64,000 nucleotides of DNA. It comes from Anaerocolumna chitinilytica (GTDB lineage: Bacteria; Bacillota; Clostridia; Lachnospirales; Lachnospiraceae). The stretch spans positions 1,616,001 to 1,680,000 of the forward strand of contig NZ_AP023368.1 in assembly GCF_014218355.1 (NCBI RefSeq), given 5' to 3'. The translations under genes and the position numbers were made by a program. Below the pieces are notes generated by a model. It was given only the letters and a program-made list of their open reading frames with translations. It did not search any database and was not told where the DNA came from. The first letter of the stretch is position 1; every line of letters starts with the position of its first letter. Of the stretch, positions 17,686-27,108 are shown one piece after another.

Positions 17686-18537
17686 CTAGCCTTTGCCGTG
17701 TTGCATTCGAAATTCCGTAGGTGAGATTCCCCAGACTTTTTTAAAGAGCCTGCTAAAATAAAGGGGGTTATCGTAGCCCGTAAGCTGCGCTACCTCGGAG
17801 ACTTGAAAGAGAGGATTGGCTAATAATTCCTTGGCAGTACTCATTCTGATATTGATGATATACTGCCGGGGAGAAATGCCTACCTGCTTGGTAAAGGTGT
17901 CAATAAAGCGATAATAATTAAGACCCCGCTCTTTCGTAAACTTCTTGATGGTAAAATCCTGCTCGGAAGAATGATGAAAGATACGAAGAGCTTCTTCGAC
18001 TTCTCTGTTATAATTCTCAAAGACTTTGTCTGCCTTTATGCGGTTTCTGCCCATTCTTAGCAGTAATTGCTGCATCATCAGCTTAAGCTGTTCCTCGCAG
18101 AGAGGCTGCTTTAACTGCAGTTCCTGAATTATTCCGTCGAAGAGATGGGTATAGCTGCCATGAACCCCTACCTGATAGATATTTTCCTTTCCCCACCCGG
18201 TCTGAGATAAGAACGGATTACTCTTATTACAGGAAAAATGAACCCAGTAGATATCCGGGTGTTCCTCCAGATAATAATAATAGAACTGAGGCTCTCCGGG
18301 ATGAAAAAGTACACAGCTGCCCTTTTCTAAAATATGAATTTTCCCATTTATCTTAAAGTGAGCCTTCCCGTCTGCCAGATAAATAAGCTGGTAATTGGCG
18401 GCTCCGGAAGGTCTTTCTGTCTGGAATTTTTCTGTATGGATCAGACGGTATCTGCCACAGCAATGAACAAAAAACTCCTGGTCCGATACAGATTTTTCAT
18501 CGGACTGCCAATCATAATAACCTACTACTGTAAGCAT
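17686..18537 (-). CDS. AraC-family regulator with cupin sugar-sensing domain
   Basis: 283 residues. AGAAAGAGG precedes the ATG on the minus strand. The N-terminal cupin (about 30-110: GKAHFKINGKIHILEKGSCVLFHPGEPQFYY) probably binds a sugar. The C-terminal pair of helix-turn-helix motifs (about 185-283) ends in VSEVAQLTGYDNPLYFSRLFKKVWGISPTEFR, the AraC signature. It is divergently transcribed from a GH2 beta-galactosidase gene across 245 nt, the classical arrangement for a local activator of that enzyme. It converges with the anti-sigma gene, only 21 nt apart, and no clear terminator lies between. Confidence 0.9.
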   Translation of the reverse strand: MLTVVGYYDWQSDEKSVSDQEFFVHCCGRYRLIHTEKFQTERPSGAANYQLIYLADGKAHFKINGKIHILEKGSCVLFHPGEPQFYYYYLEEHPDIYWVHFSCNKSNPFLSQTGWGKENIYQVGVHGSYTHLFDGIIQELQLKQPLCEEQLKLMMQQLLLRMGRNRIKADKVFENYNREVEEALRIFHHSSEQDFTIKKFTKERGLNYYRFIDTFTKQVGISPRQYIINIRMSTAKELLANPLFQVSEVAQLTGYDNPLYFSRLFKKVWGISPTEFRMQHGKG

Positions 18538-18782
18538 AGAATCCTCTTTCTAAAAAATAAACGCTTCATGGTATAGGGAAATGTCTGTAATAAAAATGAA
18601 CATAAACAGCTATCTTTACTATATAAGTATCCTGCTAATATTTTATAATACATAATAGTGATTGTCAAAATGAAAATGAAAACTTTGTGCATATAGATAT
18701 CAACTTTATGTATGGAAATGTGGATGATATTTTGGTATAACAAAAAAAGAAAATAAATTTTATGCTGATGAAAGGAATACAT
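18538..18782. promoter_or_regulatory. Divergent control region between araC-like gene and beta-galactosidase
   Basis: 245 nt, very AT-rich, expected to hold both promoters and the regulator's sites. GGTATAAC at 18734-18741 is a plausible -10 for the galactosidase, but no good -35 could be paired with it. No clear direct repeats were found by eye. Confidence 0.35.
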
Positions 18783-21700
18783 ATGTTAAAGTCAGATTTA
18801 AAACTGCCTCCCTATTACGAAGACCCATCTGTTCTTCATACCGGCTGTGAAGAAAATCGCAGCTACTATATTCCCTTTGCTCCGGGTGAAATTCAAAATA
18901 GTTCACGGATACAATTATTAAATGGAGATTGGGATTTCCGTTTTTTTGATAATCCTTTTGTGGTAGAAGATTTTACGAAAGAGGATTATTCCTACAAAGA
19001 TTATGATTCCATTCCGGTACCAAGCTGTATACAGATGCATGGATATGACCGTCATCAATACACGAATATCAATTTTCCATTTCCCTATGATCCTCCCTTT
19101 GTTCCTTTAGATAATCCTGCCTGTGTTTATCACCGCACTTTTGAGATTGGACAAGGCAAGGAAAAGCTACAGCATTATCTGAATTTTGAAGGAGTAGATT
19201 CCTGCTTTTATGTATATATAAATAAAACTTTGGCAGGCTACAGCCAGGTATCCCACTCTACCAGTGAATTTGATATCACCTCCTATTTGAAGGCAGGAGT
19301 AAATGATATTACAGTTGTGGTGCTAAAATGGTGTGATGGAAGTTATTTGGAGGACCAGGATAAATTTCGAATGACAGGTATATTCCGTGACGTATATCTT
19401 ATCAGCCGTCCTGTAAATCATATCCGTGACTTTTTCATAAAGCCCCAGCTTACAAAAAATTATACCAAAGCGGAAATTCAGGTGAATTTTGAGTTCAGCG
19501 GTGAAGAAGTGCCAGTTACCTGCAGCCTGAAAGATACAGAGGGTAAACTTATAGCAGAACAAAAGGCAGAAGGTTCAAAAATTGTAATAAATGTACCGGA
19601 ACCCAGGCTATGGAGTGCGGAAACACCTTATTTATATACCTTAACTATCAGTACTGCCGATGAAGTGATTTACCAAAAGGTAGGTATCCGTACGATTGAA
19701 ATAATTAAGGATGTAATACACATTAATGGTGTTAAGGTGAAGTTTAAAGGGGTGAACCGCCATGACAGCGACCCTGTTACCGGTTATACCATCAGTAAAG
19801 AACAGGCGTTAAAAGATTTAAGACTCATGAAAGAGGCTAATATTAACGCGATACGTACCAGTCATTATCCCAATGCACCTTGGTTTACACAGCTTTGCAG
19901 TGAATATGGTTTTTATGTGGTGGGAGAGAGTGATCTGGAAGCCCATGGCGCTACCTGTTTTTATGGTGGTGGCTGGGAGACTTATGGTGATCTGGTTCAG
20001 AGAGAGATGTTTGCTAAGGCTATCTTAGACCGTAATCAGAGAAACGTTATCAGGGATAAGAACAATGCCAGTGTTGTTATCTGGTCCATGGGAAATGAAG
20101 CCGGCTACAGCAAAGCTTTTGAAGATACAGGCCGTTGGATAAAAGAATATGATCCAACCAGGTTATTACATTATGAAGGAAGTGTCAGCCAAACCGGCGG
20201 GCATATTAATGACATGTCCATGTTAGATATCGTCAGTAATATGTATGCCTCCATTCCCAGTATAAAAGAATACCTGGCTTCTAATCCAAAGCCCTATATG
20301 CTTTGCGAATTTGTTCATGCTATGGGTAACGGACCTGGAGATATTGAAGATTATTTTGATTGTATCTATGGAGAAGAACGTTTTGTAGGCGGTTTCGTAT
20401 GGGAGTGGTGTGACCACGCCATTTACCGTGGAATTACGACAGACGGACGTAAAGTCTTCCATTACGGCGGAGATTCCGGAGAGTATCCTCATGACGGAAA
20501 TTTCTGTGTGGATGGTATGGTATCTCCTGACCGCATACCACATCCTGCGCTGGCAGAATATAAGAATGTAATCCGCCCGGTACGAGCAGCACTGGTAAGC
20601 AAAGAGGAGTTTGGAGGCCGAGAAGCTGTTAATGAAAATTGGCTTTCAGTAGAACTTACGAATAAACTGGATTTTACCAATCTAAAAGATTATTTAAAAA
20701 TAGAAGCTGAGCTCCTTATAGACGGTGAAGTAGTCGAAACCTGTGACCTCGGAACGTTAGATTTAGCCCCACATGAAAAAACTGTTGTAAAAGTACCCTT
20801 TAGTACAGAATACTTACAGCATAAGAGCAGTGAGTCAGGAGTTAGCGTTAAGTTAAGGTATCTTCAGCAGTCTGAAAGACTTCTTACAGCTACAGGACAT
20901 GAGCTTGGTTTTGACCAGCTGTTCCTCAAAGAAAGGGATATCCCTTTTGTAGCAGCAGGGGAATCAGATAAGATAGCAGAGAAAACTGTTGATTCTGTGT
21001 GCATTGAGGAGAATCTGACTACAATTATTATAACAGGCGAGACCTTTAAGTATTGTTTTGACAGACTCCATGGCAGTTTTGTAAGCCTGGTAATAAATAA
21101 CCAGTCCATATTAGAGAGGCCGTTGGAATTTAATATCTGGAGAGCGCCTACAGACAATGACCGGAATATACGCAACACCTGGCAGGAGGCCCGTTATGAC
21201 AGAGCATTTCCCAGGGTGTATGAAACAAAAGTATCCAAGGAGAACGGTGTAACAGCCATTTATTGCAGACTGGCTATAACTGCTATTCAGATTCAGCACA
21301 TCCTAGACCTGGAAGTAACCTGGTTTATAGGAGCAGATGGCACCATAACGGTACAGATGAATGGGAAGAGAAATAAGGAACTTCCTTTCCTGCCTCGCTT
21401 TGGTCTGCGTTTATTCCTTCCGAAGCATTATGATAAGGTAAACTATTTGGGTTATGGGCCGGGAGAGAGCTATGTAGATAAACGCCGCTCCACTTGGCAC
21501 GGAAGATTCACACAAAAGGTTTCAGATATGTATGTGGATACGATTAAACCTCAGGAGAATTCCAGTCATTATGGCTGCGAGGATTTAACCTTGTACTCTT
21601 CTCTTGGAACACCTATCCATGTGACAGGGAAGGTGCCGTTCTCCTTCCAGGCTAGTAACTACACACAGGAAGAACTTACGGTAAAGGCACACAATTATGA

Positions 21701-21845
21701 GCTTGAAAAGGTAGACGAGACAGTCCTTTGCCTGGATTATAAGATGAGTGGTATCGGCTCTAATTCCTGCGGACCTGCACTTTCTGAAAAGTACCAGCTG
21801 AACGAAGAAGACATCTCCTTTATGGTTACATTGCAGTTTCAATAG
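18783..21845 (+). CDS. lacZ: Beta-galactosidase, glycoside hydrolase family 2 (LacZ type)
   Basis: 1020 residues, full LacZ length. The start at 18783 has AAAGGA 6 nt upstream; an in-frame ATG seven codons earlier has none. Domain order is jelly-roll (about 50-215), Ig-like, TIM barrel (about 310-610), Ig-like, then the C-terminal beta-sandwich with YGPGESYVDKRRS. The acid/base Glu is residue 439 (GNEAG) and the nucleophile Glu is residue 509 (CEFVHAMGNGPG). There is no signal peptide, so it acts on imported lactose or beta-galactosides. It is probably controlled by the divergent AraC-type gene. It is not beta-glucuronidase, because the C-terminal small-chain domain is present. Confidence 0.93.
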   Translation: MLKSDLKLPPYYEDPSVLHTGCEENRSYYIPFAPGEIQNSSRIQLLNGDWDFRFFDNPFVVEDFTKEDYSYKDYDSIPVPSCIQMHGYDRHQYTNINFPFPYDPPFVPLDNPACVYHRTFEIGQGKEKLQHYLNFEGVDSCFYVYINKTLAGYSQVSHSTSEFDITSYLKAGVNDITVVVLKWCDGSYLEDQDKFRMTGIFRDVYLISRPVNHIRDFFIKPQLTKNYTKAEIQVNFEFSGEEVPVTCSLKDTEGKLIAEQKAEGSKIVINVPEPRLWSAETPYLYTLTISTADEVIYQKVGIRTIEIIKDVIHINGVKVKFKGVNRHDSDPVTGYTISKEQALKDLRLMKEANINAIRTSHYPNAPWFTQLCSEYGFYVVGESDLEAHGATCFYGGGWETYGDLVQREMFAKAILDRNQRNVIRDKNNASVVIWSMGNEAGYSKAFEDTGRWIKEYDPTRLLHYEGSVSQTGGHINDMSMLDIVSNMYASIPSIKEYLASNPKPYMLCEFVHAMGNGPGDIEDYFDCIYGEERFVGGFVWEWCDHAIYRGITTDGRKVFHYGGDSGEYPHDGNFCVDGMVSPDRIPHPALAEYKNVIRPVRAALVSKEEFGGREAVNENWLSVELTNKLDFTNLKDYLKIEAELLIDGEVVETCDLGTLDLAPHEKTVVKVPFSTEYLQHKSSESGVSVKLRYLQQSERLLTATGHELGFDQLFLKERDIPFVAAGESDKIAEKTVDSVCIEENLTTIIITGETFKYCFDRLHGSFVSLVINNQSILERPLEFNIWRAPTDNDRNIRNTWQEARYDRAFPRVYETKVSKENGVTAIYCRLAITAIQIQHILDLEVTWFIGADGTITVQMNGKRNKELPFLPRFGLRLFLPKHYDKVNYLGYGPGESYVDKRRSTWHGRFTQKVSDMYVDTIKPQENSSHYGCEDLTLYSSLGTPIHVTGKVPFSFQASNYTQEELTVKAHNYELEKVDETVLCLDYKMSGIGSNSCGPALSEKYQLNEEDISFMVTLQFQ

Positions 21846-21924
21846 AAAGTATTGTGAAGAGAAAGAGAGCCGGTTTTACAGAGCCTTTTCACCTTAGTGA
21901 AGTTTATTACATTTAGATATACAA

Positions 21925-21981
21925 AAAGCAGGGAAGTATTATCCAACAGAGAGCTGTTAGGGATAATGACTTCCCTGCTTT
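21925..21981. terminator. Bidirectional terminator between lacZ and the HD-domain gene
   Basis: AAAGCAGGGAAGT-ATTATCC pairs with GGATAAT-G-ACTTCCCTGCTTT around a loop near 21952, with A- and T-rich flanks on both sides. Confidence 0.8.
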
Positions 21982-22023
21982 ATTAGTGTGTGGTTTGATA
22001 AATATTTTAGTTTTCACTAAGCA

Positions 22024-22590
22024 CTATATATCCATTTCAGGAATTAAGCTCCTCATAGCAAGTATGGTTTTATCAATTAATTCTGTCAGCTCTATTTCCA
22101 TCATTTCCGCTCCTCGGTTGATTACCTCGCGGCTGCAGCCGGCAGCAAAATTTGCAGTCTTATATTTCTTCATAACGGACTTAACTTCCAGGTCGGAAAC
22201 ACTTCTTGAAGGTCTCATAAGTGCTACGGCACCGATAAGTCCGGTGAGCTCGTCCACTGCATATAGAACCTTTTCCATATAATGTTCAGGCTTTATATCT
22301 ACAGTGAGCAGATATCCATGGCTTGCGGTAGCATGTATGATACTCTCGTCTATAGTAAGTTCCTTCATAATTTCCTGTGATTTTATGCAATGCTCGTTTG
22401 GATAAAGTTCAAAATCCAGATCATGGAGCATGCCGACACTCTTCCAGTAAGCGGTGTTTTCAGGGTCATATTCTTTGGCGAAATACTCCATCACGCCGGC
22501 TACAATCCTGCCGTGCTTCAAATGAAAGTCGTCCTTATTGTAATCTTTTAAGATTTCATAAGCTTGTTCCGGTGTAGGTATATAACTCAT
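22024..22590 (-). CDS. HD-domain phosphohydrolase-like protein
   Basis: 188 residues starting at the ATG complementary to 22588-22590, with AAAGGAG upstream on the minus strand. The frame runs 68 codons further without a plausible start. His26 and the doublet His56-Asp57 (GMLHDLDFELYP) match the metal-binding HD superfamily. A further histidine in HATASHGY may complete the site. A C-terminal helical stretch follows. Relatives act on nucleotides or phosphate esters, but the substrate here cannot be named. It is monocistronic between a terminator and the large gap before the lasso island. Confidence 0.75.
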   Translation of the reverse strand: MSYIPTPEQAYEILKDYNKDDFHLKHGRIVAGVMEYFAKEYDPENTAYWKSVGMLHDLDFELYPNEHCIKSQEIMKELTIDESIIHATASHGYLLTVDIKPEHYMEKVLYAVDELTGLIGAVALMRPSRSVSDLEVKSVMKKYKTANFAAGCSREVINRGAEMMEIELTELIDKTILAMRSLIPEMDI

Positions 22591-23077
22591 AAGTTCTCCT
22601 TTCGGTAAGTACAATCTATGTATAAATATACTAACGAATATAACACCGGTGGATATAATTGTCAAATGACTTTCCATATAAATGTTAAGGGAAGTTACAG
22701 TACAGTATAATATTAAGTTAGGAATATCTTTAAAAGAACGATTATATTTTCGCCGTTCATTTTCTTGTTCTGAGTTGTGAATTCCATTAGTCATATGCAG
22801 CTTTTCAATACAAAACGAATGGAATCAGAAATTTTCTGAAAGTAACTATTATATTAATTTGTTTGAGTTTGTGATCGTTACGATGCTTTATGATGTAACA
22901 TTTGCCAAGAAGGGCTATTTGAAATTTCATTCTCCAATGTTTAATACAAGAGAATGAATCCTTCTACTTATCAGATTAGTATACCTTTAACCAACCACAT
23001 CTTCTGTCACAGAATAAATAGAGACTTTGATAAAAAAGATTCAGATGAAACTGTTCATGCACCATTAACAGTATTAG
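22591..23077. other. Gene-free stretch left of the lasso island
   Basis: About 490 nt holding only the upstream region of the HD-domain gene. No convincing gene, terminator or RNA was found. Base composition turns distinctly AT-rich towards 23040. Confidence 0.4.
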
Positions 23078-23129
23078 AACTATTATATTAGTCAATGGAC
23101 ATATATGTCCATTGACTAATATAATAGTT
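23078..23129. repeat. Perfect 52-bp palindrome at the island border
   Basis: Both halves are exact reverse complements with no loop: AACTATTATATTAGTCAATGG runs inwards to a GGACATATATGTCC centre, and the mirror follows. It is followed by TTTGG. No plus-strand gene ends just before it, so it is odd as a terminator. Cruciform, operator or recombination-site roles are all open. Confidence 0.8.
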
Positions 23130-23269
23130 TTTGGTATTATTTGTATTATAAAGTAAATAAACCCAAAATATAAATAGAATTATGAGTTATTACAAAAGGA
23201 AGTGAGAAAAAGCAAATATAAAAAATATTAATAATAGTTTTCAATAATAGGCTTAAATATGGGGGAAAG

Positions 23270-24634
23270 ATGAAAAATTACTTTGATAAATTTAAAATGA
23301 ACATTATTGGTGACGGCTATAAACCTCAATTTAATGAATATGGGAAAAAAATTATATATGCAGATTGGGCAGCAAGTGGAAGATTATATCATGATATAGA
23401 AATGGAAATTATAGATAATTATGGACCATTATACAGCAATTTTCATTCAGAAGGAAATTATATATCTTATAAAACAGAACTAGCATATAATCAGTCAAAA
23501 AATATTATACGAATACATTTTGGAGCAAATGATAATTATGCGGTTATTGCTTGTGGACATGGGATGACTTCTGCAATAAACAGATTACAAATGATATTAA
23601 TAAATCAATATAAAAATTCTAAAAATATAATCATTTTTCTAACTCCATATGAACATAATTCTAATTTTATTACATGGAAAAATAACAATATAAATTGCGT
23701 TATATTAAAACTAAAGGAAAATGGTCAAATTGATTTAAATGATATGGAGATTAAATTGAAGAAATATTTTAAAAATGAAAATGTTCTTATTGGTTTTTTT
23801 TGTGCATGTTCTAATGTTAATGGAGTTAAAGTGGATTTACTCCCCCTATGTAATTTAATGAAATTATTCAGTGGAATTGTTTGTGTAGATTATACTACCA
23901 TTGCTCCATATGACGTATTAAACATTGAAAAATTGAGAATCGATGCATTAGTTTTTTCAACCCATAAATTTGTTGGAGGTGTTGGAGGCCCAGGTATATT
24001 AATTATCTCAAAAGATTTATATAAATTAAAGGTTCCAACACAAGTAGGAGGTGGAACTGTTAAATGGATTAATCCTTGGGGGGAGATATTGTATAAAGAT
24101 AACATTGAAGAAAGAGAAGAGGCAGGAACACCACCAATACTACCAGTAATTAAAGCAGGATTAGCAATCAAGCTAAAGGAAAAGATTGGTGTGGATAATA
24201 TTGTATCTAGAGAAATAGATATTACAAAAAAGATGTTAAGTGAAATGAAAAAAATTAGAAATATTGTAATATATGACAGTAATATAGAAAATAGACTTCC
24301 AATAATTTCGTTTAATTTTATTAATGTATCATATATTGAAGGAGTTAAAATACTAGATCAGAAATATGGAATTCAAGTACGGGGAGGTTGTTGTTGTGCA
24401 AGCATATATGGTCATCATTTATTAAATATATCATCAGAAGAATCGAACATTATATGCCAAAATATAATAAAAAATGAAGAAAAAATTAATAAAAAAGGGT
24501 GGATTAGAGTTTCATTATCGCCATTTGTTTTGGATGATGAAATATATTATATATGTGATTCAATTCGTAAAATAGCGGATGGTATGGAGGAGTATGATAA
24601 AGAAAGCAAAGGGAATAGAAGAAAGCTATCTTAA
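23270..24634 (+). CDS. Cysteine-desulfurase-like PLP enzyme (aminotransferase class V) in the lasso cluster
   Basis: 454 residues with GGGGGAAAG before the ATG. The fold-type I PLP signature is present: Lys233 in STHKFVGG as the Schiff-base lysine, Asp207 in VDYTT for the pyridine nitrogen, and His in CGHGMT stacking on the ring. A loop RGGCCCAS (Cys374-376) occupies the place of the catalytic Cys loop of SufS/CsdA desulfurases, but with three adjacent cysteines. It overlaps the B1 gene by 41 nt, so the two are translationally linked, which argues for a role in the peptide pathway. Possible roles: sulfur transfer to or from core cysteines, or decarboxylation/epimerisation-type tailoring. Housekeeping Fe-S assembly is unlikely, since no SufU or IscU is adjacent. 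Codons are strongly AT-biased, unlike the flanks. Confidence 0.75.
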   Translation: MKNYFDKFKMNIIGDGYKPQFNEYGKKIIYADWAASGRLYHDIEMEIIDNYGPLYSNFHSEGNYISYKTELAYNQSKNIIRIHFGANDNYAVIACGHGMTSAINRLQMILINQYKNSKNIIIFLTPYEHNSNFITWKNNNINCVILKLKENGQIDLNDMEIKLKKYFKNENVLIGFFCACSNVNGVKVDLLPLCNLMKLFSGIVCVDYTTIAPYDVLNIEKLRIDALVFSTHKFVGGVGGPGILIISKDLYKLKVPTQVGGGTVKWINPWGEILYKDNIEEREEAGTPPILPVIKAGLAIKLKEKIGVDNIVSREIDITKKMLSEMKKIRNIVIYDSNIENRLPIISFNFINVSYIEGVKILDQKYGIQVRGGCCCASIYGHHLLNISSEESNIICQNIIKNEEKINKKGWIRVSLSPFVLDDEIYYICDSIRKIADGMEEYDKESKGNRRKLS

Positions 24635-24863
24635 TGATGAAGTAGTTTTGTTTAATATTATTACTGGTGAATTTTATGGATTACAAGATACGTCATATTT
24701 TATATGGGAACATATTGATAATTGTAGTTCAGTAAATGAACTGGTGGAAAAAGTAAAAGGAAACTATGAATATGAGAATGAAACAGAATTAATTGAAAGC
24801 ATATACCAGTTAATTAATGACTTAAATAAAGAAAGGCTGATAGAAATAGATGAAAACATTTAA
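24594..24863 (+). CDS. Lasso peptide B1 protein (PqqD-type RiPP recognition element)
   Basis: 89 residues from ATG 24594, with GGAGG 3 nt upstream. The frame also starts at 24579, inside the site. The order is KAKGIEESYLNDEVVLFNIITGEFYGLQDTSYFIWEHI, then an alpha-helical half. This is the three-strand plus helices pattern of PqqD/RRE proteins, with the hallmark VLFN...GxxYxLN-like strand-turn. In lasso pathways this small protein grips the precursor leader and presents it to the B2 peptidase. It overlaps the PLP gene before it and the B2 gene after it (ATGA type), consistent with one polycistronic unit. Confidence 0.88.
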   Translation: MIKKAKGIEESYLNDEVVLFNIITGEFYGLQDTSYFIWEHIDNCSSVNELVEKVKGNYEYENETELIESIYQLINDLNKERLIEIDENI

Positions 24864-25274
24864 GGCTATAAGTTACTTTATTCAAATAAGTATTATTGAT
24901 CAAAGAATTAAAAAAAAAGTTTTAAAGAACTTATCGAAAGTGAATGTTGTAAATATGAACAGTTAAAATTAAGACAATATAATAAGTCTGAATTAGAAAT
25001 AATTAAGAGAAAAATTGTTAATGAAATTAGAATCGTTGACAGAATATGTCTTATATATCCTGGCAAAGCTAAATGTTTACATAAAGCTATATTGCAGTAT
25101 AGGATATTAAGAAGAAAATTTAGATTACCTGTTAAAATTGTTATTGGGGTACAAAAATTCCCCTTTTGTTCACATGCTTGGTTAGTGTGGAAACAAGGAG
25201 ATAAAGCAGTTTTTGAATTAAATGAAAATATTATTAGATATACAATAATTTTCGATTCTGATAATTTAATATAA
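24850..25274 (+). pseudogene. Lasso peptide B2 leader peptidase, split by a frameshift at a run of nine A
   Basis: Transglutaminase-fold Cys protease that removes the precursor leader. From ATG 24850 the frame reads MKTFKAISYFIQ and would stop at 24964-24966. The conserved body is in the frame one base back: CLIYPGKAKCLHKAILQYRIL with the catalytic Cys, SHAWLVW with the His, and FELNE with the acidic residue, ending at 25274. The two parts join smoothly at the nine-A run 24910-24918 by a -1 shift, which would give 141 residues, the normal B2 size. Options are a real inactivating deletion, a sequence error, or productive slippage by ribosome or polymerase on the A run. All other cluster genes look intact, which favours slippage or error. 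B1 overlaps its start by 14 nt. Confidence 0.8.
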
Positions 25275-25285
25275 AGGAGTGGAAG

Positions 25286-27067
25286 ATGAAATGGTTTTTT
25301 AGTTATTTTTCTTTGAACAATATAAAATATAAATTAGATATAAGTAGCAAACTGGAATCATATTATGAAAAAAAAAGTAATGGTATTACTAACATATATT
25401 ATAATGATAAATTTTACTACACAGAGTTTTTAACAAATAATAGTAAGAAAATTAATATTGATGAGGAGGAAGATATAATAATAATTGGTGATATTGAATT
25501 AGATAATATCGAGGAAATACTACAAAAAGAACAAATCGAGGAAAAATCAGAAACTACAATTCTAAAAATTCTTTACAAAAAATATGGAGATAAATTTTTA
25601 GATTATCTATATGGTAGATTTTCATTTCTAATCATAGATAATAATAAAAATGAAATTAAACTTATCAGGGATCAATTTGGTTTAAAACAATTATTTTATT
25701 ATATAAATAATGAGGGTATAGCTTTATCAAATAATCTTTTTCTATTAAATGATTTTTATAATGAAACAAGAATTAGTAAACGCTACTTATCAAATTTTCT
25801 TCAGTATAATGGTATATGTGATTTTGAAGAAACACCTTATGAGAATATCTATCGGGTTAGAATGTCTGAACTAATAACATATAATTATTTAAATAAAAAT
25901 TTGCAAAAACTGATTTATTGGAATTTAGAAAATTCTAATCCAGGTAAATATGAATTTAATATGTTAGATGAATTTAAAAATTTGTTATACCAAAGCACAT
26001 ATACAATGATAAGGGATATAGATAAAACAAGTTTAGCTTTAAGTGGTGGTGTAGATTCATCAGTTTTATTTTCCATTTTAGCCCCCAAAAAAATAGTAGC
26101 TTACAGTGCAGTATTTGATGAGGTTAAAAGTTGTGATGAGAGAAAGTATATAGAAAAATTAGCAGAAATGTATAAAGTAGATGATAAAATTAAATATGTA
26201 TATAGTGACCAAAGCGGATTGTTAGAAGGTTTTCCAAATAGCTTTTTTTATACATCGGAGCCACATATTAATATATTAAACAAAAAATTTTCTGAAGAGT
26301 TATTTGAAAAAGCTTTAATTGATGGAAAAAATTATATGGTTGATGGTTTTTTTTCAGATCATATACTAACTGGAACAATCTTATATTTATTAGATAATTT
26401 AAGTTTAAAAAATGGTTTTAATATTATAAAAGCTATAAATACTTTTGCTTTTAGTCAAAATGTAAGTTTTTGGTTTGTAGTCAAACAATATCTTGTAAAA
26501 GCTAAAATGGATAATTTATATATTCCCGAGATTGATTATAAGATAAGTAAAGCATTTCATGAAAAAATAAAAAATGCAAAAAAATTTAATGGTAAAGATA
26601 TAATTATTCAAATTATATCATCTATAACTAGAAATTTTGGAGATTTGGAATTGGCACCAAGATACCAAATTGAATGTATACATCCATTTGTAAACCGAAA
26701 AATAGTAGAATACTTGTACTACTTACCAGGAAATATGCGTTTACATAATGGAACACCTAAATACATATTAAGAGAGGCTTTTAGAAAAGATATTCCTCCT
26801 GAAATTATGGATAAAATTAATAAGACTCAGCATGTTGAATTGAGTCAAAAAGGTCTTAGAGAAAATTGGGGAGAGATATTTAATATCTTAAAAGAAGGAA
26901 TTATTACGAAGTTAAACTTTGTGAAATTATCTAAAGAAGAATGGATTCAGTTGTTATTAGAATTCAGATCTGGACAAACATTTAATGATAATATTTTCAT
27001 TTTAATAACTTTAGAATTATGGTTGAATAAAATTCAGAATATTTATGGAGAAATAGTTTTTTATTAA
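25286..27067 (+). CDS. Lasso peptide cyclase (asparagine synthetase-like C protein)
   Basis: 593 residues, AAAGGAG before the ATG. The N-terminal half follows the Ntn-glutaminase fold (LYGRFSFLIIDNNKNEIKLIRDQFGLKQLFYY). It lacks the Cys at position 2 that glutaminases need (the protein starts M-K-W), as lasso C proteins do. The synthetase half has the ATP pyrophosphatase loop SGGVDSS (residues 253-259), then VDGFFSDH and a C-terminal helical domain. In lasso pathways it adenylates the ring Asp or Glu side chain and closes the macrolactam with the new N-terminus. It sits directly after B1-B2 and before the putative precursor. A housekeeping asparagine synthetase is excluded by the missing Cys2 and the context. 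Confidence 0.85.
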   Translation: MKWFFSYFSLNNIKYKLDISSKLESYYEKKSNGITNIYYNDKFYYTEFLTNNSKKINIDEEEDIIIIGDIELDNIEEILQKEQIEEKSETTILKILYKKYGDKFLDYLYGRFSFLIIDNNKNEIKLIRDQFGLKQLFYYINNEGIALSNNLFLLNDFYNETRISKRYLSNFLQYNGICDFEETPYENIYRVRMSELITYNYLNKNLQKLIYWNLENSNPGKYEFNMLDEFKNLLYQSTYTMIRDIDKTSLALSGGVDSSVLFSILAPKKIVAYSAVFDEVKSCDERKYIEKLAEMYKVDDKIKYVYSDQSGLLEGFPNSFFYTSEPHINILNKKFSEELFEKALIDGKNYMVDGFFSDHILTGTILYLLDNLSLKNGFNIIKAINTFAFSQNVSFWFVVKQYLVKAKMDNLYIPEIDYKISKAFHEKIKNAKKFNGKDIIIQIISSITRNFGDLELAPRYQIECIHPFVNRKIVEYLYYLPGNMRLHNGTPKYILREAFRKDIPPEIMDKINKTQHVELSQKGLRENWGEIFNILKEGIITKLNFVKLSKEEWIQLLLEFRSGQTFNDNIFILITLELWLNKIQNIYGEIVFY

Positions 27068-27108
27068 ATTGAATAAAAGTTACTACAGAAAGTTAGGGAT
27101 TTTTAATA

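Noticed and set aside
21986..22282. Plus-strand frame of 98 codons
   Set aside because: Antisense shadow of the HD-domain gene.
22591..22794. N-terminal extension of the HD-domain protein
   Set aside because: 68 extra codons lack a start signal, while AAAGGAG precedes the internal ATG at 22590.
25286..27067. Housekeeping asparagine synthetase AsnB
   Set aside because: The N-terminal Cys2 needed for glutaminase activity is missing, and it is flanked by B1/B2 and the precursor.
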